Positions 20,078 through 31,111 of a stretch of DNA of 64,000 nt are shown one piece after another (positions within the stretch are counted from its first letter, which is position 1; every line of letters starts with the position of its first letter). The notes under the pieces are model-generated. The model was not told the DNA's origin. It saw nothing but the letters and a program-made list of their open reading frames with translations, and ran no database searches. Made by a program: the position numbers and the translations under genes. This DNA comes from Acrasis kona (Eukaryota; Heterolobosea; Eutetramitea; Acrasida; Acrasidae): positions 1 to 64,000 of the forward strand of contig JAOPGA020001549.1 in NCBI GenBank assembly GCA_026419775.2, read 5' to 3'.

Positions 20078-20935
20078 TTATTTTAGATGTAACAATTGTT
20101 TAGCGTGCTTGCTGATGCCTATATGTTTACCTCGAAAAATTCCAGTATGCTTTTGGAACAACATTATTGAGCACAGTGCAATAACGTGGGGGAGTTCGGA
20201 GACAAAACCTTTCAAGTCTAGTTTGAAACAATCATGCATGTCCCATAGTTTAGCAACAGTTTTACTGGTACCGTCATGAATCTCAAAATGATTTCCAAAG
20301 TCCCCTACCATTTTCAAACAACCACCGTCAATTTTGGAGTAATTGAATTTCTTTGTGTTCAACTTGTACCTCTGCGTACATCTAGAGTATTTCGAACCTA
20401 ACAGCTTTATCGAAAACTCTGGATGGAGACAAAGTAACTTTTGCTTAATGACCATGTAAGTGCTGCCATCTTCATCAAGTACGTGGATCATTGCCGGATT
20501 GGAGAAGAGCATAATTTTATACACTAACTTGTAGTTTTGATCGTGTACTTCGAACATTTTGTGGTCTCCTTTGTTAATGTTGATTTGCTTTATCCTAAAC
20601 CTAGTAAACTTTGATATCCTAACTTCGATAGGTAATGTATCAAGCTCTGTTGGATCTATTGTATCAGGCGTGAACTGCTCTGGTATAATGGGTTCTCTCA
20701 AACCAGACTTTAGATTAATCTCTGGTAGATTCATCTGTATTCTATTTGAGTGTGTTGGTGTGGACCCTCTAGATTGTGTTATTCCAGCTGAAATGTTATA
20801 ATCCGGATCGTTTTCATAAATCCATACTGGCGCCGTCAATAGTGTGCTTTTCCGTGTTAATGTATAAGAGCTGGTACATGACCTCATCGACTCATCAGCA
20901 TTCCAATTAGAAAAAGGACTTGAATGCCTCCTCAT
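20078..20935 (-). CDS. LURP-one-related / tubby C-terminal-like protein
   Basis: Intronless, 285 aa. The C-terminal ~190 residues carry the LOR pattern: KMFEVHDQNYKLVYKI, STYMVIKQKLLCLHPEFSI, GNHFEIHDGTSKTVAKL and HVIALCSIMLFQ, matching KLLSLH, EIxDGxGxxVA and the final hydrophobic helix that lies inside the barrel. This fold is shared with tubby and phospholipid scramblases; cellular roles are mostly unknown, possibly phosphoinositide or membrane binding. The N-terminal ~95 residues are serine/threonine-rich and unassigned. Confidence 0.7.
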   Translation of the reverse strand: MRRHSSPFSNWNADESMRSCTSSYTLTRKSTLLTAPVWIYENDPDYNISAGITQSRGSTPTHSNRIQMNLPEINLKSGLREPIIPEQFTPDTIDPTELDTLPIEVRISKFTRFRIKQININKGDHKMFEVHDQNYKLVYKIMLFSNPAMIHVLDEDGSTYMVIKQKLLCLHPEFSIKLLGSKYSRCTQRYKLNTKKFNYSKIDGGCLKMVGDFGNHFEIHDGTSKTVAKLWDMHDCFKLDLKGFVSELPHVIALCSIMLFQKHTGIFRGKHIGISKHAKQLLHLK

Positions 20936-22012
20936 TTTAAAATGTTTGTAGTGACAACTGGCATCTGTGTTTTAATAAAGACAAAGGGTTTTGGGTAATA
21001 ATAGAATATACTTCTATGGATTTTCAGCATGCTATTTATGAAAACTAGTAATATCCGATGAACTATTAATATCTTGGTCGTTTTTATATGAAATATGCAC
21101 CACATCAAGTTCTGTTTACTCCACCAAATGCCTGAGATTGCCTCTATAAGACTATACATAATTCACACTAAGGAATAGATAAACTCCTAAGTGCGAACAC
21201 AAAAACAAATTTATAATTAAGAAGTTAAATCGACGTCTATGGTAATCGTTACACTAGCTGGAGAAACCTCTACTCCAACAAGCTGTAATCTTTGGTTGGT
21301 ATACATGGAGACATATGCTATTCTGTGGTGATGCACAGAATGTTATTGGACTTGATATTATATTTTGTAAATGTTGAATAGGTTAAAAGGTGTTATTTAT
21401 TAGTTAGCTATGGTAGGTGTAGGAGTTATTAACTTATTGTTGGGGTAGGTGTTGTTGTAGGTGTGGATTTTGGTGAAGGAGGCTTTCTCAAACAGTTTGC
21501 ACTGCACCGTGATATTTAGGATCAAAGGTTGTCATCATTTATATAATCTTTGATGCTACTCGCAACTTCGAATGTCTGGTGTGGAACTAGCTTTATATAT
21601 AGAGACTGAATCAAAATTACTTTCTCTGCATGGCTTGCCCGTAGACCGCTATGCTTGGTAGTAAAACATGCTTCGGCTATCCATTTATCATATTCTGTAT
21701 ATAATCCCATTTTTCGACATTTTCCGAGCCTCGGAAACCTCATTTATTTATAATGCCTTATTTTGTAGCGAGTCGTTGACTTAACTCAAAATCTGAAATA
21801 GAGGTTCTATTCAAATATATAAATTTCCGAATTTTTCTCCACATGTCGAACAATTAACCCCTAGAAGATATTTGGACTATTTAGTGAGGCGGATATTTCA
21901 CCGATTGCAATTTTAGCCCTCTACAGCCTACTGATTGGCTTACTTTGGTCAACCATTGAAATTAACTTCAAACCGCCCACAACAAGCCTTCACGGCACAA
22001 AGCAGGTCCTAA
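20936..22012. other. Intergenic region with one small ORF
   Basis: AT-rich DNA without a clear gene. One ATG-started frame at 21522-21743 (minus, 73 codons, including GLYTEYDKWIAEACFTTK) looks protein-like but has no recognised family and no visible splice partner. TAGGTGT/GTAGGTG runs occur at 21412-21462. No tRNA or other RNA gene was recognised. Confidence 0.4.
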
Positions 22013-23472
22013 CCCTCAGCAACCCCAACAAAAACGAGTGACCAATACCCCTTCAGAATCCCACCAGATGCCATCTGGAGCTCCGGCGATATTGAAAGAA
22101 ATGAACCCAAACTATGGGCTCAAAGGTATAATTGAGTTTCACCTCATAATGTTAATTGTTTTTAAGCGGGTTATTTAATAATGATATAATTTCGAACTCT
22201 CTTCTTCAGCCGGTTAGTGATTTCTCTCCTTCGCCTTCTCCTTCTCCACAACAGGGGAGTATTATTAAGCTTACTGTCCAATTATTCCCAAAGACCGAGG
22301 GGCTTTTCAAAGCCATAGAATACATGGGTTTCAATCCCTATTTACAGTAAGCCACTCCGATTTACTCTCGATTTAAAACAATAATATAGAGTCAAAGTGA
22401 AGAACACTAAGCCCATTTCGTACGTTGTGAAGCACCTGGAGAAAAAGTGGAGGACTGTACTAGACAAAGTTAACGAGACGAGGCCTCCATCACACTGCTA
22501 CCAATTTAGAATATACCCACGTCAGACGGACTTCTCTATGGTTTCTCAAAATGGATGGGGTCGCGATGATGAAGGACCGCTTCAGAAAATACACGCCGAC
22601 TTGTTCTCTCCTAACGTAAGCTCGCTTCATTCCGTCATCATCATTTCTCACCTCCTCAGGTTTTACAATTAGACTATGACGTAAAGGAGGTCGACGTAAG
22701 TCACATTTTCAACTTGAACGTTCCACAACAACCTCACGTCGTTCAATTGCCTCAACAGACCCAATTACCAGTCAACAATGAAATCTCCACTCAAAGTAAC
22801 TTTTATAACCAACAGCAGCTGCAACTGCAAAAACAATTACAACAACAATTAAGGCAACAAATGATCCAACAACAACAGCAACAGCAACAATTATTGTTAC
22901 AGCAACAACAAATTCAACAATTCCAACAACAAATACAAATGAGCAACAGTGGCCTTGACGACACGTTGTTAATGCAACAGCTTCAATTACTGCATGCTAA
23001 GCAAGCTCAACAAAAACAACAATTCGACCAGTGCCAACAGATCATGATCCAAGAGCAGAACAGGCTGCAACAATTACAAAAATTAGCATCGAGCGTCAAT
23101 GTTTACCCAAATAGTAGTAACAATGTAGCCGGCAACAGGGAAGAAGCACGTCCGTCATCCAATTTTAAATTTCCACAGAGTAGCCTGGTTGACTCGTTGA
23201 TGAATGGAACGGATGCCAACGGTTTGTTCCCGAACGCACCACCTTCGCCTTCTCCACAAACATTACAACAGCAGCAATTGCTTCAGCAACAAATAAGTAT
23301 TCAACTGCTTCAACAACAATTACAACAAAATGTCATGGGGGGTGGTGCCCAAAGAACATTTACATTCCACGCACCAACTGATTTTTCACAAAAGCCGAAG
23401 GAGGACAGCAAGAAGAGAAGAGTAGGAGATGAGTACGCCATATATGACATCGATCTAAACAATCACTTTTAA
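22013..23472 (+). CDS. Glutamine-rich protein with conserved N-terminal part, function unknown
   Basis: Four frame-consistent exons (open from 22013 to 22125, then 22167-22346, 22390-22615, 22660-23472; introns of 41-44 nt) give at most 443 aa. The start is unresolved: after the in-frame TAA at 22010 there is no ATG before the first splice donor, so an upstream exon is likely missing. The N-terminal part has RIPPDAIWSSGDIERNEPKL, then KTEGLFKAIEYMGFNPYLQ, VKHLEKKW and YQFRIYPRQTDFSM. The C-terminal ~230 residues are long glutamine tracts with leucines and a closing basic KKRRVGDEY, a possible nuclear signal. It looks like a transcription cofactor; I do not recognise the family. Confidence 0.6.
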
Positions 23473-23604
23473 CCATTTTCTGTATAATAAATATAGTATC
23501 GAGAATTTATTTGTTTAATGTATATTTATTTGTACGAGGCTGCAACTCATGCCTCTGGGAGGAGTTTGTGACATATTGTGATTGTTTTGGTTGTAATCGC
23601 ATCC

Positions 23605-25398
23605 ATGTCAACTGGTTACATGCTTACATCACAAGTATTGTTGCTAGTGTTGTTGATTTCAGCGTACCAATGTCTCGCACAAACACAGTGGTACAGGTGC
23701 CCTCTATATACTAACGAGCAGATTGTAAATAGTGCATTCAAGAACAATGGAACCGACCTCTACATGAACGTTGAATGTGCTTCTTTTCAAGTACCTCTCA
23801 ATCACAGCGACCCTTCTTCAAAATACATACAACTATTCTTAAAGAGAGTTAGCAGCTCGTTGTCGCCACAGGCACCAAAGCAACTATGGTTGGTAAATGG
23901 ATTATCAACAGGTGACGAGAAAGAGGAAATAGAGTCACTTGTACATAAATTATACTCGCTAACAAGCAACACACATCATTATTATCTAGTGGACAACAGA
24001 GGAACAGGACGTTCGGATAGACTTTCATGCGAAATTACTCAAGCTGAAAGTGTTGGAAGTGAATTAGGTAGAACCATTTCACACAACGAATATGCAGATT
24101 GCATCAAACAAGTAGGAAATGTCGTCGCACACATGTCCATCGAAAACAGTGCTTATGACCTCATCCGCTTAATGACCACTTTCGGAGATCAAAAGGAGCT
24201 TTCTATTTATGGTTAGTTTATACTTTTTAATCAATTCTAACTTTTGATAGCCACAAACAAAGGAACATTATCTGCTTACAGAGTGCTTCAGATACAAGCA
24301 AGGTCACAACCAACTTTCAAAATCAATAGTGTATTCTTGGATGGCATCTACAATACAGCTGGCACATTAAGAACTACCACGGAGAGCATACAATACAACA
24401 CTGACATGGCAGTACGTTCCTTGATGGACCAATGCAAAAACGACACTCACTGCTCTACAAAATTCAACGAAAATCCAACAGAACAAAGCATATCCATCCT
24501 TAACAAAATTTACACTCAAGATGGGTCAGCCTCAAGTTGCTCTGCGATCTCCTCAAAGTACCAAAGAATCGTCGTCACAAGTCTAATAGGTTGGTTGGCT
24601 AGTCGTGAAGAAACTCGTAATTTCGTTCCTGCTGTCTTTTATCGCCTTGGAAGATGCAACAATTACATTGACATACCTGCTTTGGAGTTACTTTTAAAAA
24701 CCTACTTGACCAACAATGACACATTATTGAATGACTTTTATGAGAGGAATTTGTATCTTGGAGAAATGAGAAACAATGTTGAGCCTTTAACTGATATTAT
24801 TAATAAAGTTGAAAGCAGGATGCACAATGTTGCGATCGCTTGTTCTAATGATAATGCTGTTGATAGTTATAAACTTTACAATAAACTTGGTTCGTGGCCT
24901 GACAATCAGGATTCTGAAAGTGAACATCACAACCAAAGACTTGTTACTAGTGTTTCTGTAATTGGATTACATTCCGCTTTTGATCCCGTTCTAAATGTAG
25001 AGGCAGCTAGGGAGCAGATGGAAACAAACATTCAAGTTACTACTTATAATAGATTCTTCTACGTTGAACAATTTGGTGCCAATAATGCTTGGAAGTACGG
25101 TCCCGCAGACGAATACTCCTGTGCTGTGAGAATGACTGCAAACTACTTGGTTGACAACAAATGGGAAGTGATCGGAAACTGCTCTTCACCAATTCTCAAG
25201 TTCACCTACTCTAATCCACACTCAATGGAATACATGGGTGTTCAAGACATTTATGAAGATGCGTACGTTCCAGAAGTACAAACGAAACAATTCAATGCCA
25301 ACATTGCCCTTGGGGTCTTTGCAGGAACACTTGGATTGTCCATTGTGGCTATTTCGTCCCTGTATTACTTTTATACCCAAAGAAAAAATAAAATTTAG
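23605..25398 (+). CDS. S33-type alpha/beta hydrolase, degenerate active site, membrane-anchored
   Basis: Exons 23605-24211 and 24251-25398 (39-nt intron) give 584 aa. Signal peptide MLTSQVLLLVLLISAYQCLA, then family landmarks FQVPLNHSDP, QLWLVNGLSTGD (normally GGPG), YYLVDNRGTGRSD (canonical D-x-RG-x-G-x-S) and YADCIKQ. The nucleophile elbow, normally G-x-S-x-G-T, reads YATNKGT across the splice, so serine is replaced by asparagine. GLHSAFDPVLNVEAA keeps the Asp, but the usual C-terminal GHG is not visible. A TM helix (IALGVFAGTLGLSIVAISSL) and basic tail end the protein. It is probably a non-catalytic secretory-pathway protein related to prolyl/tripeptidyl aminopeptidases. Confidence 0.85.
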
Positions 25399-25407
25399 AA
25401 AAGATTT

Positions 25408-26280
25408 TTAATTAATTGCTTTTGCAAAGTGAGTAACTTTTGGGTTAGGGATAAGTTTTCTGCTCTGTATTAAATGTAACTCCTCGCCTGATGGTGTGTT
25501 GTGCAAAACTGATTGAACTCCTGCAATTGCTTTTTCGATAGCAAGCTTCAAATCGTCCTTATGTATATTGCTCCACGCCAATAACAAGGCAGCCGTCATG
25601 TCACCAGTACCTGTGAAAAAACCTTGTATCTTTGGGAACTCAATCTCATACTTTTCATTTGTTGTTGAACGCGATGCGATCAATGTTAAGTTTTGTCTGT
25701 CTTGTAGGGAACAGCTTGTCAGAACAACCAAAGGCACACCTTTATTATGAAACCACTCAATCACTTTGATGGCATCATCATGAGTGTTTATTTTTATTTG
25801 AGATAATTTTTCAGCCTCGAATTGATTAGGCGTCACCACATCAGCCCTTTTAATCAAATCGTCTCTGTATACTTGAACTAATTCCTCTGGAACATACAAG
25901 TTACCATCATCACCCAGCACTGGATCGCAAACATACATGAGGCCTTTATTTTTTGCTTTTAATTTGTCTACTAGGCTCATTACACAAGACAAAAAAGAAA
26001 CTGTGCCAATGTATCCGGTTAAAAGGTGGGTGTAATCATTATCCAAGCTGTTTTTTTCTAATCCAACACTAAGATCAAGTACATCTTGACCTGTGAGTCT
26101 TTGACCTGTTAACCCATTTTTATATCCCGAATGGTTGGAAAATTGTACTGAATTGATAAAGTCAACGTCGTATCCCAATAATTGTAGCGGTAGAACTGCT
26201 GCTCTGTTTCCAACATATCCGTGCACAACATGTGACTGGATGCTAAGAACACGCCCGTTGATTTGTTCTGATGTGTCCAT
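25408..26280 (-). CDS. PDXK: Pyridoxal kinase
   Basis: Intronless, 290 aa from the ATG at 26280 (the open frame extends further but without ATG). It shows RVLSIQSHVVHGYVGNRAA, FINSVQFSNHSGY, LLTGYIG, YVCDPVLGDDGNLYVP (ribokinase-type), VVTPNQFEAEKLS and the anion-hole GTGDMTAALL with the catalytic aspartate. It phosphorylates vitamin B6 vitamers to make pyridoxal phosphate. Human PDXK is 312 aa. The stop is 10 bases from the convergent hydrolase stop. Confidence 0.95.
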   Translation of the reverse strand: MDTSEQINGRVLSIQSHVVHGYVGNRAAVLPLQLLGYDVDFINSVQFSNHSGYKNGLTGQRLTGQDVLDLSVGLEKNSLDNDYTHLLTGYIGTVSFLSCVMSLVDKLKAKNKGLMYVCDPVLGDDGNLYVPEELVQVYRDDLIKRADVVTPNQFEAEKLSQIKINTHDDAIKVIEWFHNKGVPLVVLTSCSLQDRQNLTLIASRSTTNEKYEIEFPKIQGFFTGTGDMTAALLLAWSNIHKDDLKLAIEKAIAGVQSVLHNTPSGEELHLIQSRKLIPNPKVTHFAKAIN

Positions 26281-26367
26281 TGTATTCCAATCTAATTTAG
26301 TTGACTGCAACTTACAACATGCATAGAAGGTCGGACTATTCCGCTAACAAGGAAACCTAGTTGATAT

Positions 26368-26466
26368 ATGCATATTGCCACTTCACTGACCCTTTTCGCT
26401 ATTTGCGCTTGCACCTACTTGATATTCGGTAAACTCAACTACAGAAATGATGGTCAATCCAAATAA
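26368..26466 (+). CDS. 32-codon ORF (uORF or micro-membrane protein)
   Basis: An ATG-started frame ends at TAA 15 bases upstream of the next gene's ATG. The product is almost entirely one hydrophobic helix (ATSLTLFAICACTYLIFG) followed by a polar tail. It could be an upstream ORF controlling the downstream gene or a small membrane peptide. Confidence 0.3.
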   Translation: MHIATSLTLFAICACTYLIFGKLNYRNDGQSK

Positions 26467-26481
26467 TTACAAATTACTGAA

Positions 26482-27609
26482 ATGTCGACAGTCAGCACAA
26501 AGTATGTACCTATAAGGGGTCAGCAGCACAATGTAAGGCCAACAGAAGGCGGTAGACAAGCAACTCTTCCATTGAAAGCTGATTCGATTGTTCAGAAGAG
26601 TTCAATATGCTTTGCAGAGAACAGACCAGAAGCAAGCAGTGATGTTTTACTCCATAGCACCAAGGAATTAGATTATGATACTTGGGGCGAGAAGCATATG
26701 GATCGCAGTGGAGATATGTACAATAAAGCTATTGAGGAGAAAGCATCAATTAATAATCAAATCCAAGATTTAAGAGGGGTGCATTATGAGCTAGGACACG
26801 ACATTCCAACCATCTCCAGCACCCAGCAAGATCACTTCCCCAAACATCCTGATAGTACTTTAGCCTACAACAAAGGTAGTATGATTCTCAGAGGAACTGG
26901 CCCAGTCGAGCCTACAAATGTCACAAACAAATCTGATAGAGACACTGATGCTTGGAAGAACAACTTGATCTCTACAGCTCAACGTGACTATGCAGATCCT
27001 CTGAATCAAATCAAGAGGAACTTAGAGGAAGGTAAACAAGCTATTCCAGAACCAAAGGGGTATGGAAAACAAACTCAAAGTAACCTCGATCATTTATTCA
27101 GTGGTTCTTTTGATCCAAAAGAAACACAAAAGGCTGCCATGAATAGTCTTAATAACGGAAATGACAGAGGGAGAATCGTTCGCGAAATGAGGAACTCACA
27201 CTTCTTCTTTGGCGACGACACCTCACCTAAAACTACAACAACTGGAAGCGAGTATGGAGAGAAGGAGCTTGTAAGCAAACATCAAATTGACACGTACGAT
27301 TTAATTTATTCAACATTGTTTAAATTTTTTTTTAGAGCTATGCTACGAAGTAGAAGTAATATTGTTTTGGGCGAGCAGAGCCCGAGCCAATATAAGAATG
27401 GATTGAGCACAACTTACAACCAAGAACACTTAGAAAAGGCCAAAAACTTCATACACACCCCAGAGACGCAGAAGTCTGCAGTAATTGGAAGGAACACCTT
27501 AAGAGATACAATGAGGGGTGCAAGTGTTCACTTGGGTTCTGATTTTGAGACTGGAAAGAGCCACTACGATTCTGAATACAGAGATGTAAAGTATGATAGA
27601 AATAGTTAA
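26482..27609 (+). CDS. Repeat protein resembling axonemal/microtubule-associated proteins
   Basis: Exons 26482-27293 and 27336-27609 with a 42-nt intron that keeps the frame open give 361 aa. Several units repeat a pattern of basic-S-x-[IV]-x-[LF]-G followed ~10 residues later by T/S and an aromatic: NSHFFFGDDTSPKTTTTGSE, SNIVLGEQSPSQYKNGLSTT, ASVHLGSDFETGKSHYDSEY. Also TQKAAMNSL and TQKSAVIGR precede two units. Such short tyrosine-ended repeats are typical of microtubule-inner or SAXO-like ciliary proteins, but this is inference from pattern only. Convergent stop with the next gene lies within 6 bases. Confidence 0.6.
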   Translation: MSTVSTKYVPIRGQQHNVRPTEGGRQATLPLKADSIVQKSSICFAENRPEASSDVLLHSTKELDYDTWGEKHMDRSGDMYNKAIEEKASINNQIQDLRGVHYELGHDIPTISSTQQDHFPKHPDSTLAYNKGSMILRGTGPVEPTNVTNKSDRDTDAWKNNLISTAQRDYADPLNQIKRNLEEGKQAIPEPKGYGKQTQSNLDHLFSGSFDPKETQKAAMNSLNNGNDRGRIVREMRNSHFFFGDDTSPKTTTTGSEYGEKELVSKHQIDTYDLIYSTLFKFFFRAMLRSRSNIVLGEQSPSQYKNGLSTTYNQEHLEKAKNFIHTPETQKSAVIGRNTLRDTMRGASVHLGSDFETGKSHYDSEYRDVKYDRNS

Positions 27610-27614
27610 ATGTA

Positions 27615-27948
27615 TTATTTTTGTATTTCGTCTGTTTTTAAATTTTGTACTTTTGTTTTAAATTTAACATTCTGCAAAGCAGTTTCCATGTCATCTTCGG
27701 TCACTTCGGAAAGTTTCCCGTCCATCCAATTATCAATCTGATTAAGTTAGTGCACACACATATAGAACACAAACATCTTTGTACAATCCTGGCTCTTGAA
27801 TAGCCCTCTTCCACTGGTAGTACAGAACGATGGCCGTAGTTATACCTGTGAATGGATAAAAGAATTTATTATTGCGAAACAATCTAGTAACGCGCGGAAG
27901 TCTCTTTTCATCAATTTCTAACACGGGTCTCGGTCCAAGTTCTTTCAT
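27615..27948 (-). CDS. Small single-span membrane protein, unknown
   Basis: Exons 27775-27948 and 27615-27737 (37-nt intron) give 98 aa. A basic N-terminus (RLPRVTRLFRNNKF) precedes one hydrophobic segment FYPFTGITTAIVLYYQWKRA, then a short charged tail. Topology is like small mitochondrial inner-membrane or respiratory-chain accessory proteins, but no family is recognised. Confidence 0.6.
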
Positions 27949-27999
27949 TTTAACAAGTTGGCATCAACATTGTAAAGTAACAAACAATTCTTACATATG

Positions 28000-29597
28000 C
28001 TACAAGTTTTTATTGCTTAATTCAAATACCAACAAATGTTTCTTGATCAACCAGTACACTCTATTTCTACTTTCTACGTACATAAACTCCTTCTTGTTCT
28101 TCACCAGAAAATTTGTTTTCAAAATTCTCAGCACCGTCTCCACTACCACAACAGACTCGTCGGAATTTGGTGAAATAAAGTTCATGAAGGATGACTGCGG
28201 CCTTGCGACTAATTGAACATGTTCTTCTTGTGGAGGCGACTGGTACTCAAAGTTTGCAAAGTAAGAATCATCCTTTTCGTCGAATGCTGATGATGTGTTT
28301 TCAACGTCAATGTTTGTTGGTGAACTTGAACGTAGGTTTGAACTTAGTTGACTAATGTGAGGTGGTGTTCCAGAATGAGTTTGATTGTTGATTAATTGTG
28401 ATCCCCCAGAAAGACAGGCAGTGACGCCTGGTGTTCGCAGAAAGACTTCCTTAATCTTTACGTGAAGAGAGTCTATGCGTGTGAATTGTATGGAGTGGTT
28501 GTAGTCGGATAGGTTATAGTAGTGTTTTCCGTTTGTATTAATCATGAGTTGCTCTGGCGCTCTAACTATTCATTTTTAGTTTGAATAACACGACGAACTT
28601 ACCTTCCCTTAATGTAAACATTGTGTTGAACCTAGTTTGGTCTCTCATAATAAGTGCGCTATCGGATGCTCCTGATCTTCTATGTTGGTTAATTGTGTGT
28701 GGTTGTTGTTGCTGCAGCTCTTCAATTTGTTCATCTCCACAAACCGTTGTTGGATAAGCAACTATGGCCAAGGAATGATTATCATTAAAAATCTCTAATG
28801 TCCCATTTCTAACGAGGATCTCTTTGTCCGTGACGACACTGTTCATGAAGAGTCCATTCATAAAGACAGATGCAGGTTTGTATATTGGTTCCTAACAAGT
28901 GAGAAGAGTCCATGAACTTGATTTTACCTTATCAAAGAATAGTAGTGACCTTCTTGAGTTTTTCCCACTTTTTAGATCATCAGAAACATATAGGCCGTCC
29001 CCTACAATGTTATAAAGTTGGTCGCTAATGTCTATCATATAAAAGTCAGCCTCTCTAATTAGCCTCTGCATTAAAGTTTGAGTATCATGATTGAACAATT
29101 CGATCGTGTTTGATGAATTGATATTGTTGTGACAAGAACCATCAGAGTGTGCCTTGCAATCAATCAAATGTTTTCTCACGTTCAGTTCCCCTGTCTTCAA
29201 AAAATCTAATATGATTTCAAAGTACTCGCTAGAACGATCCACAAAATATGCCCCTGAATCGTCCTGTTGGTAATAGTTAAGTGATACAAACAAATAGCAA
29301 ACAAACCTTCAATACAAAATTCTTCAAATGATCCTCATCACTGATTAGCTTTGTAAAATAATTTTGACGGTTTTGAGAGTTTCTGTTTGCATTGTTATAG
29401 GTTTGATAAATGATTTGATCTGTGTCGGTTGAGACAGCAACAGAGCTTGGCCGTTGTGTGCTTGAATAAATTGTTGAGTTCAATAACGTTTCTCTTGTTG
29501 TAGCGAATATCCTACCACCGACATTAAACCTTTCAATTTTATTCTTGCTCTGGTTTGTGTCCATAGCTGATGTAATAAATTTATTTATTTTGGACAT
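28000..29597 (-). CDS. BTB/POZ (KCTD, T1-type) domain protein
   Basis: Four exons (29307-29597, 28928-29263, 28603-28891, 28000-28565; introns of 36-43 nt) give 493 aa. The T1-type BTB domain starts RFNVGGRIFATTRETLLNST and after an asparagine/serine-rich insert continues AYFVDRSSEYFEIILDFLKT, GELNVRKHL and READFYMI. The remaining ~300 residues contain PIYKPASVFMNG and a serine-rich part with no clear domain. KCTD-type proteins oligomerise and often serve as Cullin-3 adaptors; that role here is inference. The domain is expanded between its first and second halves. Confidence 0.8.
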
Positions 29598-29688
29598 GTC
29601 ATGTCAAGGATTACAACATTATAAAGAACCAGTCTTTGGCACACACATCACCAAGAGTCAAATACAAACACATTCTTCATAAAATAGT

Positions 29689-31111
29689 TTATTGATTGAT
29701 TGTTTCAAATTCAACCTCAATCTTCTCTCCTTTGAGACCTTCTGTGATGAGATCGTTCAAGTCGCTGTGCATTGGTCCAACGACACCTCTTCTGCTGACC
29801 TTGTTATCCAAAATCAATTGAGTCACAACAGCACAAGGTAAACCTGTTCCTTTGGCCATGGCTGAGAATTTATCATCTCCGAACAATGCTAAAGTTGCTT
29901 TTCTTGTTTGTTTGCTTCCGTTGGGGAACTCTGCTTCGAAAATGTGTTGTAGGAAAACAAAATCAGGTTCGTCAGCGTCATAGTAGCACCTTTCGTGTCA
30001 GCGTTCATGATTAATTTTGATTCTTACTTTTTCTGTAAAAGTGTTGCGAAAGCATCTAACAAGTTGTTGTTCTTTCCAACTTTCTCTTCAGCGTTCAATA
30101 ATCCAAAGAATGTTAGATCCTTGAATAATTGTTCTGCTTCCTCGCTCTTTAGGTTCAACTTTTTTGCGATCTAAAGAAGTGTTAAAAAAAATCAAAAGAC
30201 GGTCATGTACTTACCTTGGCCTTGATGTCGCTGTCATCGTCGGATTGTGCGCCGACGAGGTTCTTTGTGACTTGTCTCCAGTTATCGCTTGAAGCTGGTG
30301 AGTTCTCAATTAATCCCAACAATAAAAGTTTCTTCAACAATGAACAGAAACCATTGTAACGTAATGTTCCTCTAAGTACATTTCTGCTCTTTGGAATGTT
30401 GTACTCTTCTACGTATTGAGTGGAATCTCTGTTTGGATATCCATCAAAAGCAGGATACTTGTCGCTCAATTTGAGCTTGCGAGAGGAGTCAAGCACGGAA
30501 TCAACAGTAACAGTTTTACCGTCCTCAATGAACTTGGCAACGTTGCGACTGGCCATAAGAACACCCTTTGGACTCCAGCTGAACTTGTATTTGAGTGGGT
30601 TGTCGTCCATTCTATCTGGAACTGGAAGTCCACCACACCAAGAGTAGAAGCTGGTGATTTCACCACCCTCTTTCCTGACATCATCAATGATCTTGACGGC
30701 GGCCAAGTGATCGATTCCTGGGTCAACACCAATTTCGTTCATTAGGATGACGTCGGCAGCAACGGCTTGTTGGTGCAATTCTCTCATTGCGGGCGATATG
30801 TAGCTTGTGGTTACCAAGTGCTTTTTTTCTTGCAAGCATACTTTTGCTACTTTAACGTGATACAAATATGGTACCAAGCTGATAACAATGTCGTTTTCGC
30901 GAACGAGTTGTTCAAGCTTGGCATCGTCATTTTCTAGATCCAACTGAACAACCTTGATGCGATCTTTTACACCATCGTTGCTACGCTTTTCGGCGTTCTC
31001 AACTGTGCGGTTTGCCAAGGTTAGAATGTTTTCTGGGCGACGTGTTAAATATTCGACGACTGTGGTTGTAACATATCCACTTCCAAGCAACAATATTCTC
31101 TTATCAGCCAT
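29689..31111 (-). CDS. Saccharopine dehydrogenase (L-glutamate-forming, LYS9-type)
   Basis: Exons 30215-31111, 30028-30170 and 29689-29989 (introns of 44 and 38 nt) give 446 aa, the same length as yeast Lys9. It has an N-terminal Rossmann motif RILLLGSGYVTTTVVEYL, DIVISLVPYLYHV, TTSYISPAMREL, NEIGVDPGIDHLAA and SWCGGLPVPD, all conserved in this enzyme. It interconverts saccharopine and aminoadipate semialdehyde plus glutamate. Being stand-alone, it may act in lysine synthesis by the aminoadipate route or in lysine breakdown; the window has no partner enzyme to decide. Confidence 0.95.
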
